Below, in pieces: positions 11,352 to 22,581 of a DNA stretch of 64,000 nucleotides. Position 1 is the stretch's first letter. The number at the start of each line of letters is the position of its first letter. Where the stretch lies: positions 27,516,602-27,580,601 of the forward strand of contig OZ020514.1 in NCBI GenBank assembly GCA_963971425.1, written 5' to 3'. The notes beneath the pieces are model-generated. The model was given only the letters and a program-made list of their open reading frames with translations. It was not told the origin of the DNA and made no database searches. Position numbers and translations under genes: made by a program. This stretch comes from Bryoerythrophyllum caledonicum (taxonomy: Eukaryota > Streptophyta > Bryopsida > Pottiales > Pottiaceae).

Positions 11352-12040
11352 TCAATAAAATTTTCCATGCATGGAATCCCATAATTTAGAACACTCTAAT
11401 ACAATATTACGGGCAATCATAGACTTCCTAAATCCAGTACTAGCTCCACCTCCGGATAGAGGATTCTCTCGAACAAAATCAACAACAGGGAGTTTAGAGG
11501 CAATCATAATCTGCAGCCACGGAAGCATGGTGTTCATGAGAAACCGGTCCGGCGATTTACTAGACCACTCCGAAGGATGAACAGCGTTGAATTGCGCGTT
11601 CAAGATGTTCTTTTCTGGGCTGTCGTCAACGAGCAATGTCTGATCAAGGTCCACATGCTCAAGAACACCTCTAAGTTTTCTAAGATCTTTCAACATGTAC
11701 TTCTTGTCTGTCTAGACCATACTTCTGGGAAAGGAAGAAAACGTCGCATAGTTGTATGACAAAACGGGCAGTTGCTCTCATTTGCGAGAAGAACCAGATA
11801 TAACAAAGTCTAACATGAATTCTATGTTTTCTGGAACGGCTCAACTCCATACCACAACATTAGCCTTACTCCACAACGAGTTCAAAAACGGAACACAATC
11901 GAGTCTAGGGATACAACCACGACCGCTATCAGTTCTGTGGACCGAAAATCCATTCAAGTACAAGACGACCGTGTACCTCGGATCCATTACCTTTGCATAG
12001 CGAGGGACAACGATCAGAGCGGGTGGAAGTATTTCAGCTG
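11352..12040 (-). pseudogene. FCP1/NLI-interacting-factor-type HAD phosphatase-like domain (copy B)
   Basis: One minus-strand frame covers the domain from about 12040 to the TAA near 11352. It holds VVLYLNG (about 11950-11975), an ANVVVWS segment near 11845, and LLVDDSPEKN near 11620. This order matches the FCP1 homology domain, in which an acidic DxDG/DxNG motif gives the nucleophile, a WS/WT motif follows, and VDDSP comes last. The nucleophile Asp is replaced by Tyr (YLNG for DLNG), and there are three in-frame stops (TGA at 11841-11843, TGA near 11787, TAG near 11713) without frameshift. FCP1-like enzymes dephosphorylate Ser/Thr, classically in the RNA polymerase II tail; this copy cannot act so as read. 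The upstream frame at 12314-13138 may be its N-terminal exon, separated by the repeat array. Confidence 0.65.
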
Positions 12041-12063
12041 CAGCGAACCAAAGAGCAAGCGTA

Positions 12064-12340
12064 AGTAGAGAGGGAAGGACATCAAAAGATTTTCCTATCT
12101 GGCAATATAGAGCACCACAAGGAGGAGGTTTGGACATCAGAAGATCTTACTATCTAGATCTATAAAGCACCAAATGAAGGAGGCGAGGACATGAGAAGAT
12201 CTTTCCATCTAGATCTATAGAGCATCAATAGAGGGAGGCTAGAACATTGGCAGATCTACTTATCTAGAAATATAGATCACGAAAAAAGGAGGCCAGGACA
12301 TCAGAAGATTTTCCTATCTATCACTACATTGCAAAAAGAG
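12064..12340. repeat. Five-unit ~55 bp tandem array with AGATCT palindromes
   Basis: Units read roughly GGAGGCNAGGACATCAGAAG then ATCTTNCTATCTAGATCTAT then ARAGCACCAAA. Five copies at a 51-57 bp period. Each contains nested palindromes around AGATCT or TATCTAGATA. It sits between the coding blocks at 11352-12040 and 12314-13138, so it may be intronic. Confidence 0.75.
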
Positions 12341-13138
12341 GAGAGTAGTGAAGGTAGAGTGGCCTTCTAGAGATGTACCTTCAGAAAGAGGTCGACCACA
12401 AGTATGGGCAGCGCAATGTGCAGCCTTCTCCCCAACAACAACTTCATCATGAAGCAACTCCAAATCGACCCTGTAATCCTGGCTAAACTTCAGTGAGTTT
12501 GAATTTGCATCTTTGAGCGCAGACTTCAACACCTTTGCAAGAGTACTGAAGGCCTGTAGAGATTCGTTGGCCTCATCAAATATAACGGTCAACAACTCTT
12601 TCGCAATCTCCGAGCCATCTAGAGAAGAATATCGAGCTTGAGGAGGAGGAGAAGAGTCGGCGCAATCAGTAGCAAGAAATCTAGCAAGTGTATCTGCAGC
12701 CAAGTATTGTTTACGATCCGGGATAGTTCCCAATGCGGCGCTGGAACTAGGTTGAGATGATGCATCGACCTCCATTGGCATCGGGCCGGACATAGAACGC
12801 TGAACATCGTCCGAAGGAACTTTGGGTGGAGATAAACCCACAATCGGACATGTCACTCTTCTCCTAGAGCCAGATTTTCCTGGATTACACTTCGTCGTGT
12901 ATATAAATACTAGCTTTTTATATTGCAAAACAAACGGTTTTGACAACGGCAAAATTGACAATTTTGGCAACGATGCAACAACTGCCTCGATGTCCTGTGG
13001 CGGCTTTTCAACAAGGGCCTCAACACAGTTGTCTTCGATGCCTTCATCAATGGTGGCACTCCCACCTCTATGCTTGAAGTCGCACAGCGACGCCACTCCA
13101 TTCATCTCCTTGGTATGAGCAGCAAGACGTGCCACCAC
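12314..13138 (-). CDS. Hypothetical protein, possible N-terminal exon of FCP1-like gene
   Basis: An uninterrupted minus-strand frame of 274 codons from ATG 13138. Its last ~10 codons enter the tandem array, so the true exon probably ends near 12345. The protein has a Ser/Pro-rich middle (about residues 110-165) and a C-terminal helix-forming stretch rich in Leu, Ala and Asp; no recognised domain. It lies immediately upstream, on the same strand, of the FCP1-like coding block, with repeat DNA between. It may be the N-terminal part of that gene or an independent gene. Codon use is ordinary, unlike the microsatellite-derived frames elsewhere. Confidence 0.4.
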   Translation of the reverse strand: MVARLAAHTKEMNGVASLCDFKHRGGSATIDEGIEDNCVEALVEKPPQDIEAVVASLPKLSILPLSKPFVLQYKKLVFIYTTKCNPGKSGSRRRVTCPIVGLSPPKVPSDDVQRSMSGPMPMEVDASSQPSSSAALGTIPDRKQYLAADTLARFLATDCADSSPPPQARYSSLDGSEIAKELLTVIFDEANESLQAFSTLAKVLKSALKDANSNSLKFSQDYRVDLELLHDEVVVGEKAAHCAAHTCGRPLSEGTSLEGHSTFTTLLFLQCSDR

Positions 13139-13680
13139 GTCTTCACTAGTGCATGCAGTCAGGTCCTAGATATTAGACCACGGTCAAGCTTGCCCAATGG
13201 AGGATCCTCCTTTGCACATAACACGGACGGCATAGATTTAGGATAGAGAATCAGAATACGATAGAATTAGGGTGCTCAGATCTTTGTAATGATAACGGGC
13301 GAAGCGTAAGACCAATGTGGATCATAAGACCCCCCTATCCTCTAGTACTCATTAAAGAATGAAAAATCCTCAAATCCACAAAGATTCACGGAGGAACTTC
13401 TAAAACATATAGAAAAATAAATAAACACAAAATTTATCCTATTAGATTATTGAGCATCTAACAAAATTGTATAGACGGCCATAAGATTAATTGTTTTGGT
13501 GATAGAGTTTGAAGTTCGCCACTGCATCATACTTGAAAATTGTGCGGAGAAGAGCCTTCTCTTGCAAGAGCCTCAGTCGGTAGAATCTTGTCATGCATCT
13601 GGTGTAGCGACTACTTCAAGGCTTTCTTTTTCTTCGAGAACTTACTCTCTGGAGGCTGACAAACCTAGACATCCTCCTCC
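13139..13680. other. Spacer
   Basis: No convincing gene. The plus-strand frame beginning at 13496 is antisense to acidic minus-strand coding and is disregarded. Confidence 0.4.
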
Positions 13681-14133
13681 TCCTCGTCTTCATCGATGTC
13701 GGTCTCGTCCTTGGTCTTGGTGGAGGGCTTGGTATGATCGCTGTCCGACGCCGTGTTCCAGGATTCTTCATCAGATGACTCCTACTGTATTCCCTTCCCC
13801 CTTGTCGTTGTCCTCCTTCTCCGCCGCGTTGTCGTTCTTCTACTCTTCCTCCTCGTTCTCGTTTGCCTCCTCCTTCTGCGTCACACTGAACGCCTCAATC
13901 ACCTCCTCCTCGTTGGCAAGGACCACATTCGAACGATCGTGCCCTCTCTTTGAGGCCCGCTCCTTCCTCCTGGGCTCCTTCTTCCTCGACTCCTTCTTCT
14001 TGGTTACTTTCTCTTGTTTAGGAACCATTGTTGTAGCCTGTTTTCAAGAGTCCCAGATACTCGTGGCCGTCTTTATGGCAGCCAGACGTTCGTCCTTCGG
14101 ATAGACAACCTTGATGACTTGCGCGCCCTTTGT

Positions 14134-14255
14134 CTGCAAACAAATTGAGCGACACAAATGTAAACTTGGAATGCCAACAATCACAATGCAACAACAAAAT
14201 TCACACACATCAGAGCATATCGTGGGGAGATTGAAATATATTTCTATCTACTTAC
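14134..14255 (-). other. Probable intron, 122 bases
   Basis: On the minus strand a GTAAGT donor follows the codons for ITWLG, and a TTTGTTTGCAG acceptor precedes TKGAQVIKV. Removing it leaves a continuous protein-like frame. GT..AG borders support a eukaryotic, once-spliced gene rather than a processed copy. Confidence 0.6.
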
Positions 14256-15690
14256 CAAACCAAGCCAGGTTATTAAAGGGCCCTCGCCGATGTTTACAAT
14301 GACATTATTGGGCGCCGCAAGTGTCCCAATAATATTACCAATTGCGTCGATATTGAAATTTGCCCACTTGAGCTGATTCCACTACATTGTCGCATTCTTG
14401 AAATCCGACGCGTATACTAGAGGCTTGAATGGCATGTCGTTCCCAAAGAATCGATGAAAGGATGTCGTAGGTTGGTAAACCTGCTCATTCCCATAGACAA
14501 AATTGAAGTAGAGAGGAAGTGTGAGTTCAGGAGTTGGAGTTCTTCTGAAGCCCTCAATACCCTCTGTGATATATAAAGCCGATGTAAAATTCCATGGTTT
14601 GATCTGGTGAATCGTTGAGCCCTCCTCCGCAATAGCATTTGCAACCTCCACCATACCATCCCAGTCGGTAATAAACACGCTAGGATTACGAGCCCTCCAA
14701 AATTGATGTTCATTCTTGTACTCCATGGCGTGCAAAGTTCTCACGACCCGCTCATAGATACCGTTGAAATCAGATTCACGGCCAATTTCCCGATTAACGA
14801 AGCAGGAAACAAACACCATGTTTGCATCCATCGCCAACCATCCCTTCTCCAATAATGTGACATGTGGATAGACTTTTCAAAATTCCTAGTAAGCCTGTCC
14901 ATAGTGTTGCACTCATAAAAGGCAGAAAACGACTCAACGGCAGTCAACGGCTCTGGCAGAGGCTCGTGCGATGAAATTTGTCTTTGCTGCTCGAAGGACA
15001 ACTTCAGAATGGCTAGAAAGTCTCCTGGCTTGGAGGATGGCGCCAAGTTATTCCCTTGCTTTGCAAAGAACTTAATGCCAGCCTTATCCTTCATCAACAT
15101 GTCATACCAAGACTCAACGACAAACTCCGAAACCTTGAATTCATTGGCCGCATCAGCGTACTCCGTCTCTGTATAAGACACATCCTTATGAGTCTTTGAC
15201 CTCAGCGGCTTTGTCTTAAAGTAGTGCATAAACTTATTTTTGATGAGTCTCTTCTTCTTCTTGATGTTGCACCAGTATTCAAGTCCCTTAAGAACAGGGG
15301 CCTTCTTTGTGAACTTCCTCAACTTAATCGAGCAGTTCTTCTCCATGACCAGCTTAGCAACCCTGTCAATGTCGATCTCCCACATGGCATACAACGGCTG
15401 AAGAACAACCTTTCTCAAGGCCGTATTTGGGTAGCGCCTTTTCTTTGCCGTCTCCCTCCGTACCACAACATCTGCATCATCGACAGAGTTGCCGTCGGCA
15501 CCGCCAGGAAAAGTGCATTGCATCCCATATGGGTTAGATAGTAGACCACTTATCCTATTCTCGTGGATGCTCAGCCAAGTCCAGTAAATCCACTCATTGA
15601 CAAAGACAAGCGGCAACTTTGGCTGTTCAATGGCATCATCTTCTGTGAAGTCATTCTTTGTGAAAACTACGGGAACCTTATCTAGCCAAG

Positions 15691-16263
15691 CCTACACAAA
15701 ATATTCGACACAAAAAACATTATGAGACTCGGAATCGAAGAAAGCACGAGGGTATGATAGGAAGTTCTTCCCATCCAGTGAGACGTTGAGGATAGGAAGA
15801 TCTTTCGATATATATGAATGACTCAAAGTCTAGAGGCAGAGAAGTTAGAACATACGCTAATACTATGGGGTCAAAAGGTGTAGGGGAAAATCTTTAAAAT
15901 GACAACATCGAACAACAATAACAGATGTCAAAAGACCCTACGGATAGGAGGATATTTCGATCCTTGTGACCAATGCGGTAATTAGAGGACCCTTGAGATA
16001 GGAATATATTCCAATCAATTCCATGATAAACAAAAAAACAACGTGGACAAGAATATGCAATTTAACAAATGGTTACAGACTTATATTGAATTGAGGTGAG
16101 TGTGCCAAACCATTTGGAGTCGGCTTAAGACACCCCGCTTGGGCCCAATTCTTCTATGCAAGTCCCAGTAGAGAAAGGTGGTTGCTCTCTGCCCTAACAC
16201 CGGCCAGATCTTGGTTAAGGATTATTGAGTAATAGCACAACTTTCCAAAATTGGTTCGATATG
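15691..16263 (-). repeat. Probable intron holding palindromic units
   Basis: Between exons A and B of the ParB-like pseudogene. It contains units of the GGAAGATCTTTCGATCC family at about 15796 (AGGAAGATCTTTCGATA), 15955 (GGATATTTCGATCC) and 16001 (AGGAATATATTCC). The acceptor TTTTGTGTAG near 15691 is clear; the donor near 16263 is not. Confidence 0.45.
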
Positions 16264-17479
16264 CTCAAACGATGGTAATTATGAATCTTTGTGCCTCGGC
16301 TAGTTCATCATCACTATGAGACTTCTCAGCAATAAGGACTTTATGCGTAGCGACGTAGTGTTGCCCACCAATGATAACGTAGTGCATATCATCTATAATG
16401 TCTCATCTCGTCGGCTTTGTCACAAAATACTCGTATAAACTATCAACGGGATCCGCACCAAAATCGTCAACAGCGGGCTTGTTCATAATCGGCATAACGT
16501 ACAGATGTTGGAGCAAAGCCTGAAACGGCATCGTCTGCTTCTGGTCAACGATTTTGTCAACACGTTTCTTCTCAAGCTTCCGATACACCACCACCCCGGT
16601 TGTGGCCTTATGCAAACGTTGATGCTGACGACGAGGTCAAACTTTGCATTGTCAAGTCTCTTTATTGGGCGCGTACCAAATATATACAAACTCAAGAATT
16701 CCTTCTCGTACAAAGCCCTCACTTTCTGCAGGTCTTGTGCCAAATACTTCAAAACTGAATTGCTCGATAACATCATTGCCTCAGCCAATGAGAATTCTTC
16801 CATCTTGAGATCTGACTTCTTCTGTTGTTTCTTCGTGTTCGGAGGTCCTGAAGTCTCTCCGGTTGCGTATGACGGCCTTTTCTTCTTTCTAGGAGGTGTA
16901 GGTGGCTCTTGTTTGGTCAATTTGCCATTGGCGCCATCACGACAAGCTCGAAGCTCTGCCCAACTATCTATAAATTGTTCAACGTTTGGTCCTTTCCTAG
17001 CAACAGTAAAACCGTGATCTCTGACAAAAGCACAAAGACGGGGGACCATACTCTTAGTTGATACGAAAAGGCCGTAGATCCTTGAACACTTCGCACTTGC
17101 AACAAACTCCTTAATAACAAGAACAACAGTGTCTTCAAATCCATGCACGTCCACCACATTCAACACCTCCACATTCTAAATCATGAGCGCAATCGTTTTA
17201 TCACATCCTTGGGCGACATTGGCTACAAACATAACTGGTGCAATTTGGATTGTCCGCTTTGTTTCATCTTGTATCCAAGCAAGACCCTATTTGGTGACAT
17301 TACTTGCAATGAAGAAGGCCCTCGGTTTAGGGTCATCGAATGTGTGGCCAACGCCCTTGACACCACAGGTCACCGCATCACGGAGGCTGTGAGAACGCCA
17401 ACCCTTGTTCGTCTCCGACCAAAGAATCAAGTTTTCACTGCTCATACATATAGAATGGTCAGATCAAACGCCATGATGG

Positions 17480-17910
17480 GATAGGGAGATCTACTGATCT
17501 TTCCTAAATCAGACATTGCAAAGTACCCTTGCGAAGAAATAGGAAGATCTATCGATCCACAAACTCTCAAGCAACCCAAGCCCACCGTAGAGTGGAATAG
17601 GAATATATTCCGATCTACTTGATCCCTCTGAATTAATCCCAATCCTATGACCCCACAAGGAGAGATGGGAAGATCTTTCGATCCTCAAAGCTTCTTTCAA
17701 GCCTATCACTTGATTTTGAGAGGTAGAAATATACTCCGACCTATTGAATTCAGCTCATTCCTACGTTGAACAAGTAGATAGGAATATATTGCTACCATCT
17801 AAAACCGTAAACCTCAAGGAGATATGGCTACATCATCCGATTCCACGAAGTGCTTTGGAAACCTTTCTCTCAATAAGGAGGGATAGATAGATATTTCTAT
17901 CTACTGCACC
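17480..17910. repeat. Palindromic array upstream of ParB-like gene
   Basis: About eight units at a 47-69 bp period, each with a core of the form ATAGGAAGATCTWTCGATCC or AGGAATATATTCCGATC (for example 17540, 17599, 17668, 17722, 17780, 17885). It sits just 5' of the start codon of the minus-strand gene at 17445. The core family is the same as at 22018-22510. Confidence 0.75.
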
Positions 17911-19129
17911 TTGAATTGCAATGCACAATATAACTAAGAGTAGTTCATATCATTCATATGATATTATCATTGAACTTGGTTCGTGTGTATCACAGCAAAG
18001 ATCATTTAGAGCATAGAATCTTATTTGACGCGATTGTTTGAGGCGGTTTCGGACATTGTGATGTGTCCAAAACAGTGCGCAAGCTAAAAATCATAAGAAA
18101 ACATGTTGAAATTAGTCGTTATTGATTAGTTACATGATTAATTACGTAACTAGTATAAGCAGATTGTTATTCATTTGAGGAACTCTATTCCGAAGTAAAA
18201 AAAAAAACTGGAGAGATAACCTAGGTTTAGTACGTTGTTTTGGTTCTAAAAACCTTCAGGCATGTAAGAAATAGTTGAGGAATAAGAATGAAAGTTGTAA
18301 TTACCTTTGTCTTTATGAATTAGCGCGTCAACGCACACGCTTGTTAGCACTGAGGTTGCATCCGTTGGGCACATCCGTTAGCTGCAGTCGCTCGCTCAGA
18401 AAAATTACTCGCTTGCTCGTTCCCTTACAACTGTCAAACACCCGCCGTGAAGGTTCCGTGGCTCACAATGGCGCTATCGGCGCTGCTCTTGCTCCTCGCA
18501 AACCTTCCAACGCTGCTCTTGGATGCGCTGCTCCTAATCCCGCTCTTCCTGATCACGATGCTCCTAATCGCGCTCACGAAATCGCCTTCGACCGACACTA
18601 ATACTTCGCACTCCTGTTGCTGATACTACCCACATATAGACCTGGCACTCACGCTCACGCCAACATATTATACTCCATACACAACTTAGGAAGAGAGCAA
18701 CACGCGGGAGGAGAGACGAAGGTGGGGAAGCTCAAAATCAAGACGCATTTGAAAATCAAGAAATAGAGGTGTGGGAGGATCTAGAGTTGGAGGGAGAACA
18801 TTGAAATGAAACGAAGCATGCTCGGGGGGAGGTGGCGGGAGGAAGGCGATGGAAAAATTAATGATGATGGAACGAAGTCGTTGTCCACGACGGTTGAGTT
18901 AACATTTGGCACTTTTAATGATGTCTTTTCCATCATTTCTCTCTGGTGAACTTCTCTTCAAGCCATGAACTTCTTTTCCTAATTTAAGTCGCCATTACTT
19001 TCTTTGTGTGATTTTTCATTACTTTCTTTACCGTGAACTTCTTTTTGTGATTTGATTTTTAAATTACACATTTAATTTATTAATTATCTTTTCATTGCAT
19101 TACACATTTAATTTTTAGATTTAATTTCT
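17911..19129. other. Spacer with no clear gene
   Basis: Contains a plus-strand frame at 18275-18601 (108 codons, Ala/Pro/Arg-rich) with no recognised motif; low confidence that it is coding. The remainder shows no structure I can support. Confidence 0.35.
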
Positions 19130-19478
19130 ATATCTAATTTGCAAAAAAGATTTATATATTTGATTTGCAAAGTTGAATTATAAATTTAGTTTGCAAATTT
19201 AATTTTACACATTTGATTTGCAAATTTTATTTTACACACTTCATTGCAAATTTAATTTCACACATTTCATTTGCAAATTGAATTTTACACATTTGATTTG
19301 CAAATTCTATTTCACACACTTGATTTGAAAATTTAATTTTACACATTTTATTTGCAAATTTGTCTTTACCTATTTGATTTGATAATTTGACTTTATACAA
19401 TTCATTTGCAAATTTAATTTTACACATTTCGTTTGCAAATTTTATTTCACACACTTCATTTGCAAATTTAATTTTCAA
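19130..19478. repeat. 27-bp A+T-rich minisatellite
   Basis: About 12 units of the form CACATTTCATTTGCAAAT plus TTAATTTTA, strictly 27 bp through most of the array (for example 19262-19478). Because 27 is a multiple of three, the minus strand reads as a 9-residue repeat (KFANEMCKI-like). Confidence 0.85.
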
Positions 19479-19479
19479 A

Positions 19480-20030
19480 TTGGTGGCCGAGGTATTCTAC
19501 ATGTACTATGGTGTAGTTGAACATAATAAAGTTCAAACTTTGGATAACCTTCAAATGAAAGATGTTAGTTGGAAATTATCAACTGATTGAAGTAAGTCTT
19601 GCTAATTTGAATACATTTTCTAAATACATCGAAACGGTGTATAGAAAGGATAAAAATACATCTAGTAGTAGAAAATGTAGAAGTAGAAAAGAAGAATATC
19701 TCTCAGTTTCATGTCAAAAACAAGAAGATTTAATAATACTTTGCCAAAAAATGCGTGACAATGTGTGAAAATGTCCCTCTTTAGTCAAAATTTTAGTTTG
19801 GCTATCATTGAACTTTAATTTGCATTTAAAGGTTAAATAATCAAGGTATATACTTTTGTATTTGTGGATCAAATTACAAAATCATTGAATACAACAAGTA
19901 TGTGTTGCTTGATATAGTAACCTGTCATAGAGATTAAAATCCTAAACCCTAAATCCTTGAATCTTTAAAAGTAAACATTCAAAGCTTAACCTTTCATTCT
20001 AAACATTTCAAATTTACAACATGCCAACCT
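19480..20030. other. A+T-rich spacer
   Basis: No gene. Around 19740-19775 a short ACAATGTGTGAAAATGT sequence is shared with the dispersed repeat at 44735-44780. Confidence 0.4.
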
Positions 20031-20165
20031 GCACTCCAAATCCAAATCCAAACCCTAACTCTGACCCTTATCCTAATCCTAATCCTAACCCTAAAACCCT
20101 AAACTTAAAAACCGTGAACCCCTAAAATCTAACCCTGACCCTAACTTTAATCCTACATTCTATAT
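20031..20165. repeat. Degenerate telomere-like (CCCTAAA-type) tract
   Basis: Repeated AACCCTAA, CCTAATCCTAATCCTAA and ACCCTAAAACCCTAAA words. The strand reads toward the C-rich plant telomere repeat but with many variants, as in interstitial telomere-like sequence. Confidence 0.6.
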
Positions 20166-20439
20166 CCTAAGCCATCAAACCTTGTATTTCTAGAGTCCTA
20201 AAGATTCTATAAACACAGTGTGGATTCTTAATCGTATGACCTTAGATCTTATATTCTTAGGAAAAGAAATTCCACAAATAAAATGAGTTTTCTGATACTA
20301 TTAGATCTGCACATAGGTTTAATTGGTTTACAAATTGGTAAAAAAAATTTACAAACTTGTTAACATAATGTTTAATGAAATTACAAAATCGATTCATTTA
20401 GATTTAGACCAAAATCTATCAAGTTATACCAGATTTTAT

Positions 20440-20720
20440 ATTTTAAGTTTTCAAATTTTGATTCTAATTTACCATTCTCATTTTTTATTCTAATTATTCT
20501 ATTCAATCTTTCATTCTAATCTTTTATTCCAATTTTTTATTCTACTTATTTCCATTCAATCTTTCATTCTAATTCTTTATTCTAATTCTTTATTCTAATT
20601 ATTTCTATTTAATCTTTCATTTCATATTTTTTATTCCAAATTTTTATTCTACTTATTTCTATATATTTTTTCATTCTAATTTTTTTTTTTTATTTAATTT
20701 TTATTCTAACTTTTTGATAT
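20440..20720. repeat. T-rich imperfect tandem repeat (TTTATTCTAATT family)
   Basis: About a dozen copies of TTTTATTCTAATT or CTTTCATTCTAATT with ATTTCTATTCAAT interruptions. No coding. Confidence 0.7.
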
Positions 20721-21923
20721 TTAAATTCATTAAGGGGTGAATGGTTTAGGGAAACCCAAATCATAAAGAATGCATTGTGAGCCCTAAATCGTGGACCTTG
20801 TAATTCCATATCGTGAAGTCTAAATCCAAGATCTTAAAACCCTGTAATCTTCACGTAGAATCTAAAACCTTGTGGCGTAAGGCCTCAAATCCTTGAATTC
20901 TAGACCCATGACCGAGAACCTAAACCCTGAACTTCAAACACTGGGTTTCTCGAATCCCTCAATCCAGAACTCTCGATTTACGTCCAATAATCAAAATTGT
21001 TTCGAATTGTCGGATGTCAATGAGCACTTGTGGTGCACCGTGGGATACACATAAGAATTGATGAAGATCCTACTGATCTTCATCATTAAATTCCGACCAC
21101 TTAATTGTCAAGAACCGTTACATCGAATCCATTTCATCAGCCAATCATTACAACGAAACGCGACTCTCCCTTACCTCCATCCCCGCCAAAATGGTCAATC
21201 ATTTTATCCCGCCAAGGATTAAACGTAAAATTTCCTGCTCAAGTTTGAAAGCAACCGCTCCATCCCTCACTTGAAGCAACTCCAAGTTTTATTTTTCAGC
21301 ACAGCAAGTGGTCGGCATCGTATTTAGTAAGGCGCAATTAGGTTGACAGAACGTTAGAGCAAATGTTAGAGGGAGAACGTGAAGGACATGGTTAGGGTGT
21401 TTGTGTTCAAGGTAGCAGAGCTTGAGCATGCGTTGTATTGAGTGTGGTGTTGGAGTATGAGCGCTTAAGCGTTAGTAGATGCTAGCGCCTTCTACGCAAG
21501 CTTGGTCGTGGATGTTCGTGCATATACTTGGACCGTGTTCAAAAATGCTAGCGTGTGGAGCGCGATGGTGATCCATCTCTGCTCGGTTTCGCCTCAAACA
21601 ATGGTATCGTCGCCTTCCTCTCTCACCATTTCTTCTATGAGTGCGCTTTTTATCTCAAACATTAGGAAATTGCCATGACGCCGTACATTCGATGTGTTAA
21701 GGTTGATACTGTCTCCTGAACTTCAGCGTCTATCATTTCCATACTACTTCTTTTTATATACAAGTAGAACTGAATTGTTGTATGCCTCGAATTCCAAGGC
21801 TCTCACAATTTGTATGTGAATGTAATTAAGCTTGTGGTATGGATTCATACTTCGCACAGTTCTATTGGTTTCGTTCCGGTGTCAATGTTGTTCTCCATTC
21901 CGTTAGAACACACTTAATTGAGG
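20721..21923. other. Spacer and possible promoter region of acidic-protein gene
   Basis: No gene seen. The second half is less A+T-rich and leads into a TATA-like box at 21924, so it may be the promoter region of the 22582 gene. Confidence 0.35.
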
Positions 21924-21933
21924 TTTATAAATA
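21924..21933 (+). promoter_or_regulatory. TATA-like box
   Basis: TTTATAAATA in a G/C-richer setting, about 90 bases before a palindromic array and about 650 bases before the start codon at 22582. If used, the whole array would be transcribed as 5' leader. Confidence 0.4.
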
Positions 21934-22017
21934 ACCACCGGACCCTCTCTTTGTTTTTGAGGATTGAAAGATTTATCAATCTCTTCATCAACTTCTAGGA
22001 GAGGGGGACCTTGAGGA

Positions 22018-22510
22018 TACGAAGATCTTTCAATCCTCTATACTTCTTTAATAGTCAAATTGCTCCTAAATATTTGGTAAGAGTGAGACGGTGTGGATGG
22101 AAAGATCTTTTGATCCATTTGATGTTCCTATGCCTAGCATGATATTTCGCGTCGACCCTCTTGATAGGAAGGTCTTTCGATCTCTCTTCATTCATCTTAG
22201 GGTTTTCGCGAGACCTCGTGGATTGGAAGATCTTTCGAACTCCCTCATAGACTATTTTGGTGTGTTTGAGACCTAAAGATTGGAAGATCTTTCGATCCCT
22301 CTCATGGTTAACTTTGATTTGTGAGGGACCTTGGGGATTGGAAGATTATCGATCCGCTTAATGTTCTCGTCAATCTCTAGAGAGACCTTGTAGATAGGAA
22401 GATCTTTCGATCTGTCTTATGGTTTACATGGCTATAGAGTAACCTTGTAGGCTGGATGATCTTTGAATCCCTTGGAGGGATTCATTGAATATGAAGGTAT
22501 TTCAATCTTT
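22018..22510. repeat. ~58 bp palindromic array upstream of acidic-protein gene
   Basis: Nine units with the core GGAAGATCTTTCGATCC, at about 22020, 22099, 22167, 22224, 22282, 22340, 22397, 22455 and 22492. Five of the spacings are 57-58 bp. Cores include AGATCT palindromes and GATC...GATC inverted pairs. Between cores the sequence varies but often has ACCTTG(T/G)(A/G)GG. Confidence 0.8.
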
Positions 22511-22581
22511 CTTGTGGTCGACTTGTCTCTCAGGGTGAGTGTGAATTTTGAGGGATAAGTTGATTTATCGATCTCTCTTCT

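Larger units (their letters stand above)
13690..17445 (-). pseudogene. Multi-exon gene with ParB-like segment and possible methyltransferase-like C-terminal part
   Basis: Exon A runs from ATG 17445 to about 16265, with in-frame TAG at 17287-17289 and 17176-17178, a frameshift near 16625 and a TGA near 16400. It includes a basic PPRKKKRP stretch and ends with DDMHYVIIGGQHYVATHK, which resembles the GxxR/QH motif of ParB-like nuclease folds. Exon B (about 15690-14256) starts after a TTTTGTGTAG acceptor, has a frameshift near 14860 and a TAG near 14391, and contains FITDWDG and VNIGEGPL; the latter resembles an AdoMet-binding motif I (weak). A short intron (14134-14255) leads to exon C, a Lys/Arg-rich then Glu/Asp-rich tail to about 13690. 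The order of parts would suit a DNA-binding or DNA-modifying nuclear protein, but this is inference. Palindromic repeats lie in its likely intron and 5' leader. Confidence 0.5.

Noticed and set aside
13496..14104. 202-codon plus-strand frame, Ser/Phe-rich
   Set aside because: Antisense of Lys/Glu-rich minus-strand exon C; the minus strand has splice sites and continuity with upstream exons.
18275..18601. 108-codon plus-strand frame considered as a gene
   Set aside because: Composition is Ala/Pro/Arg-rich without a domain; no paralogue or splice evidence. Left as spacer.
22018..22510. Regular ~58 bp repeats considered as a CRISPR array
   Set aside because: Repeats are degenerate, the core is short and palindromic, spacers are not unique in the CRISPR manner, there are no cas genes, and the DNA is eukaryotic.
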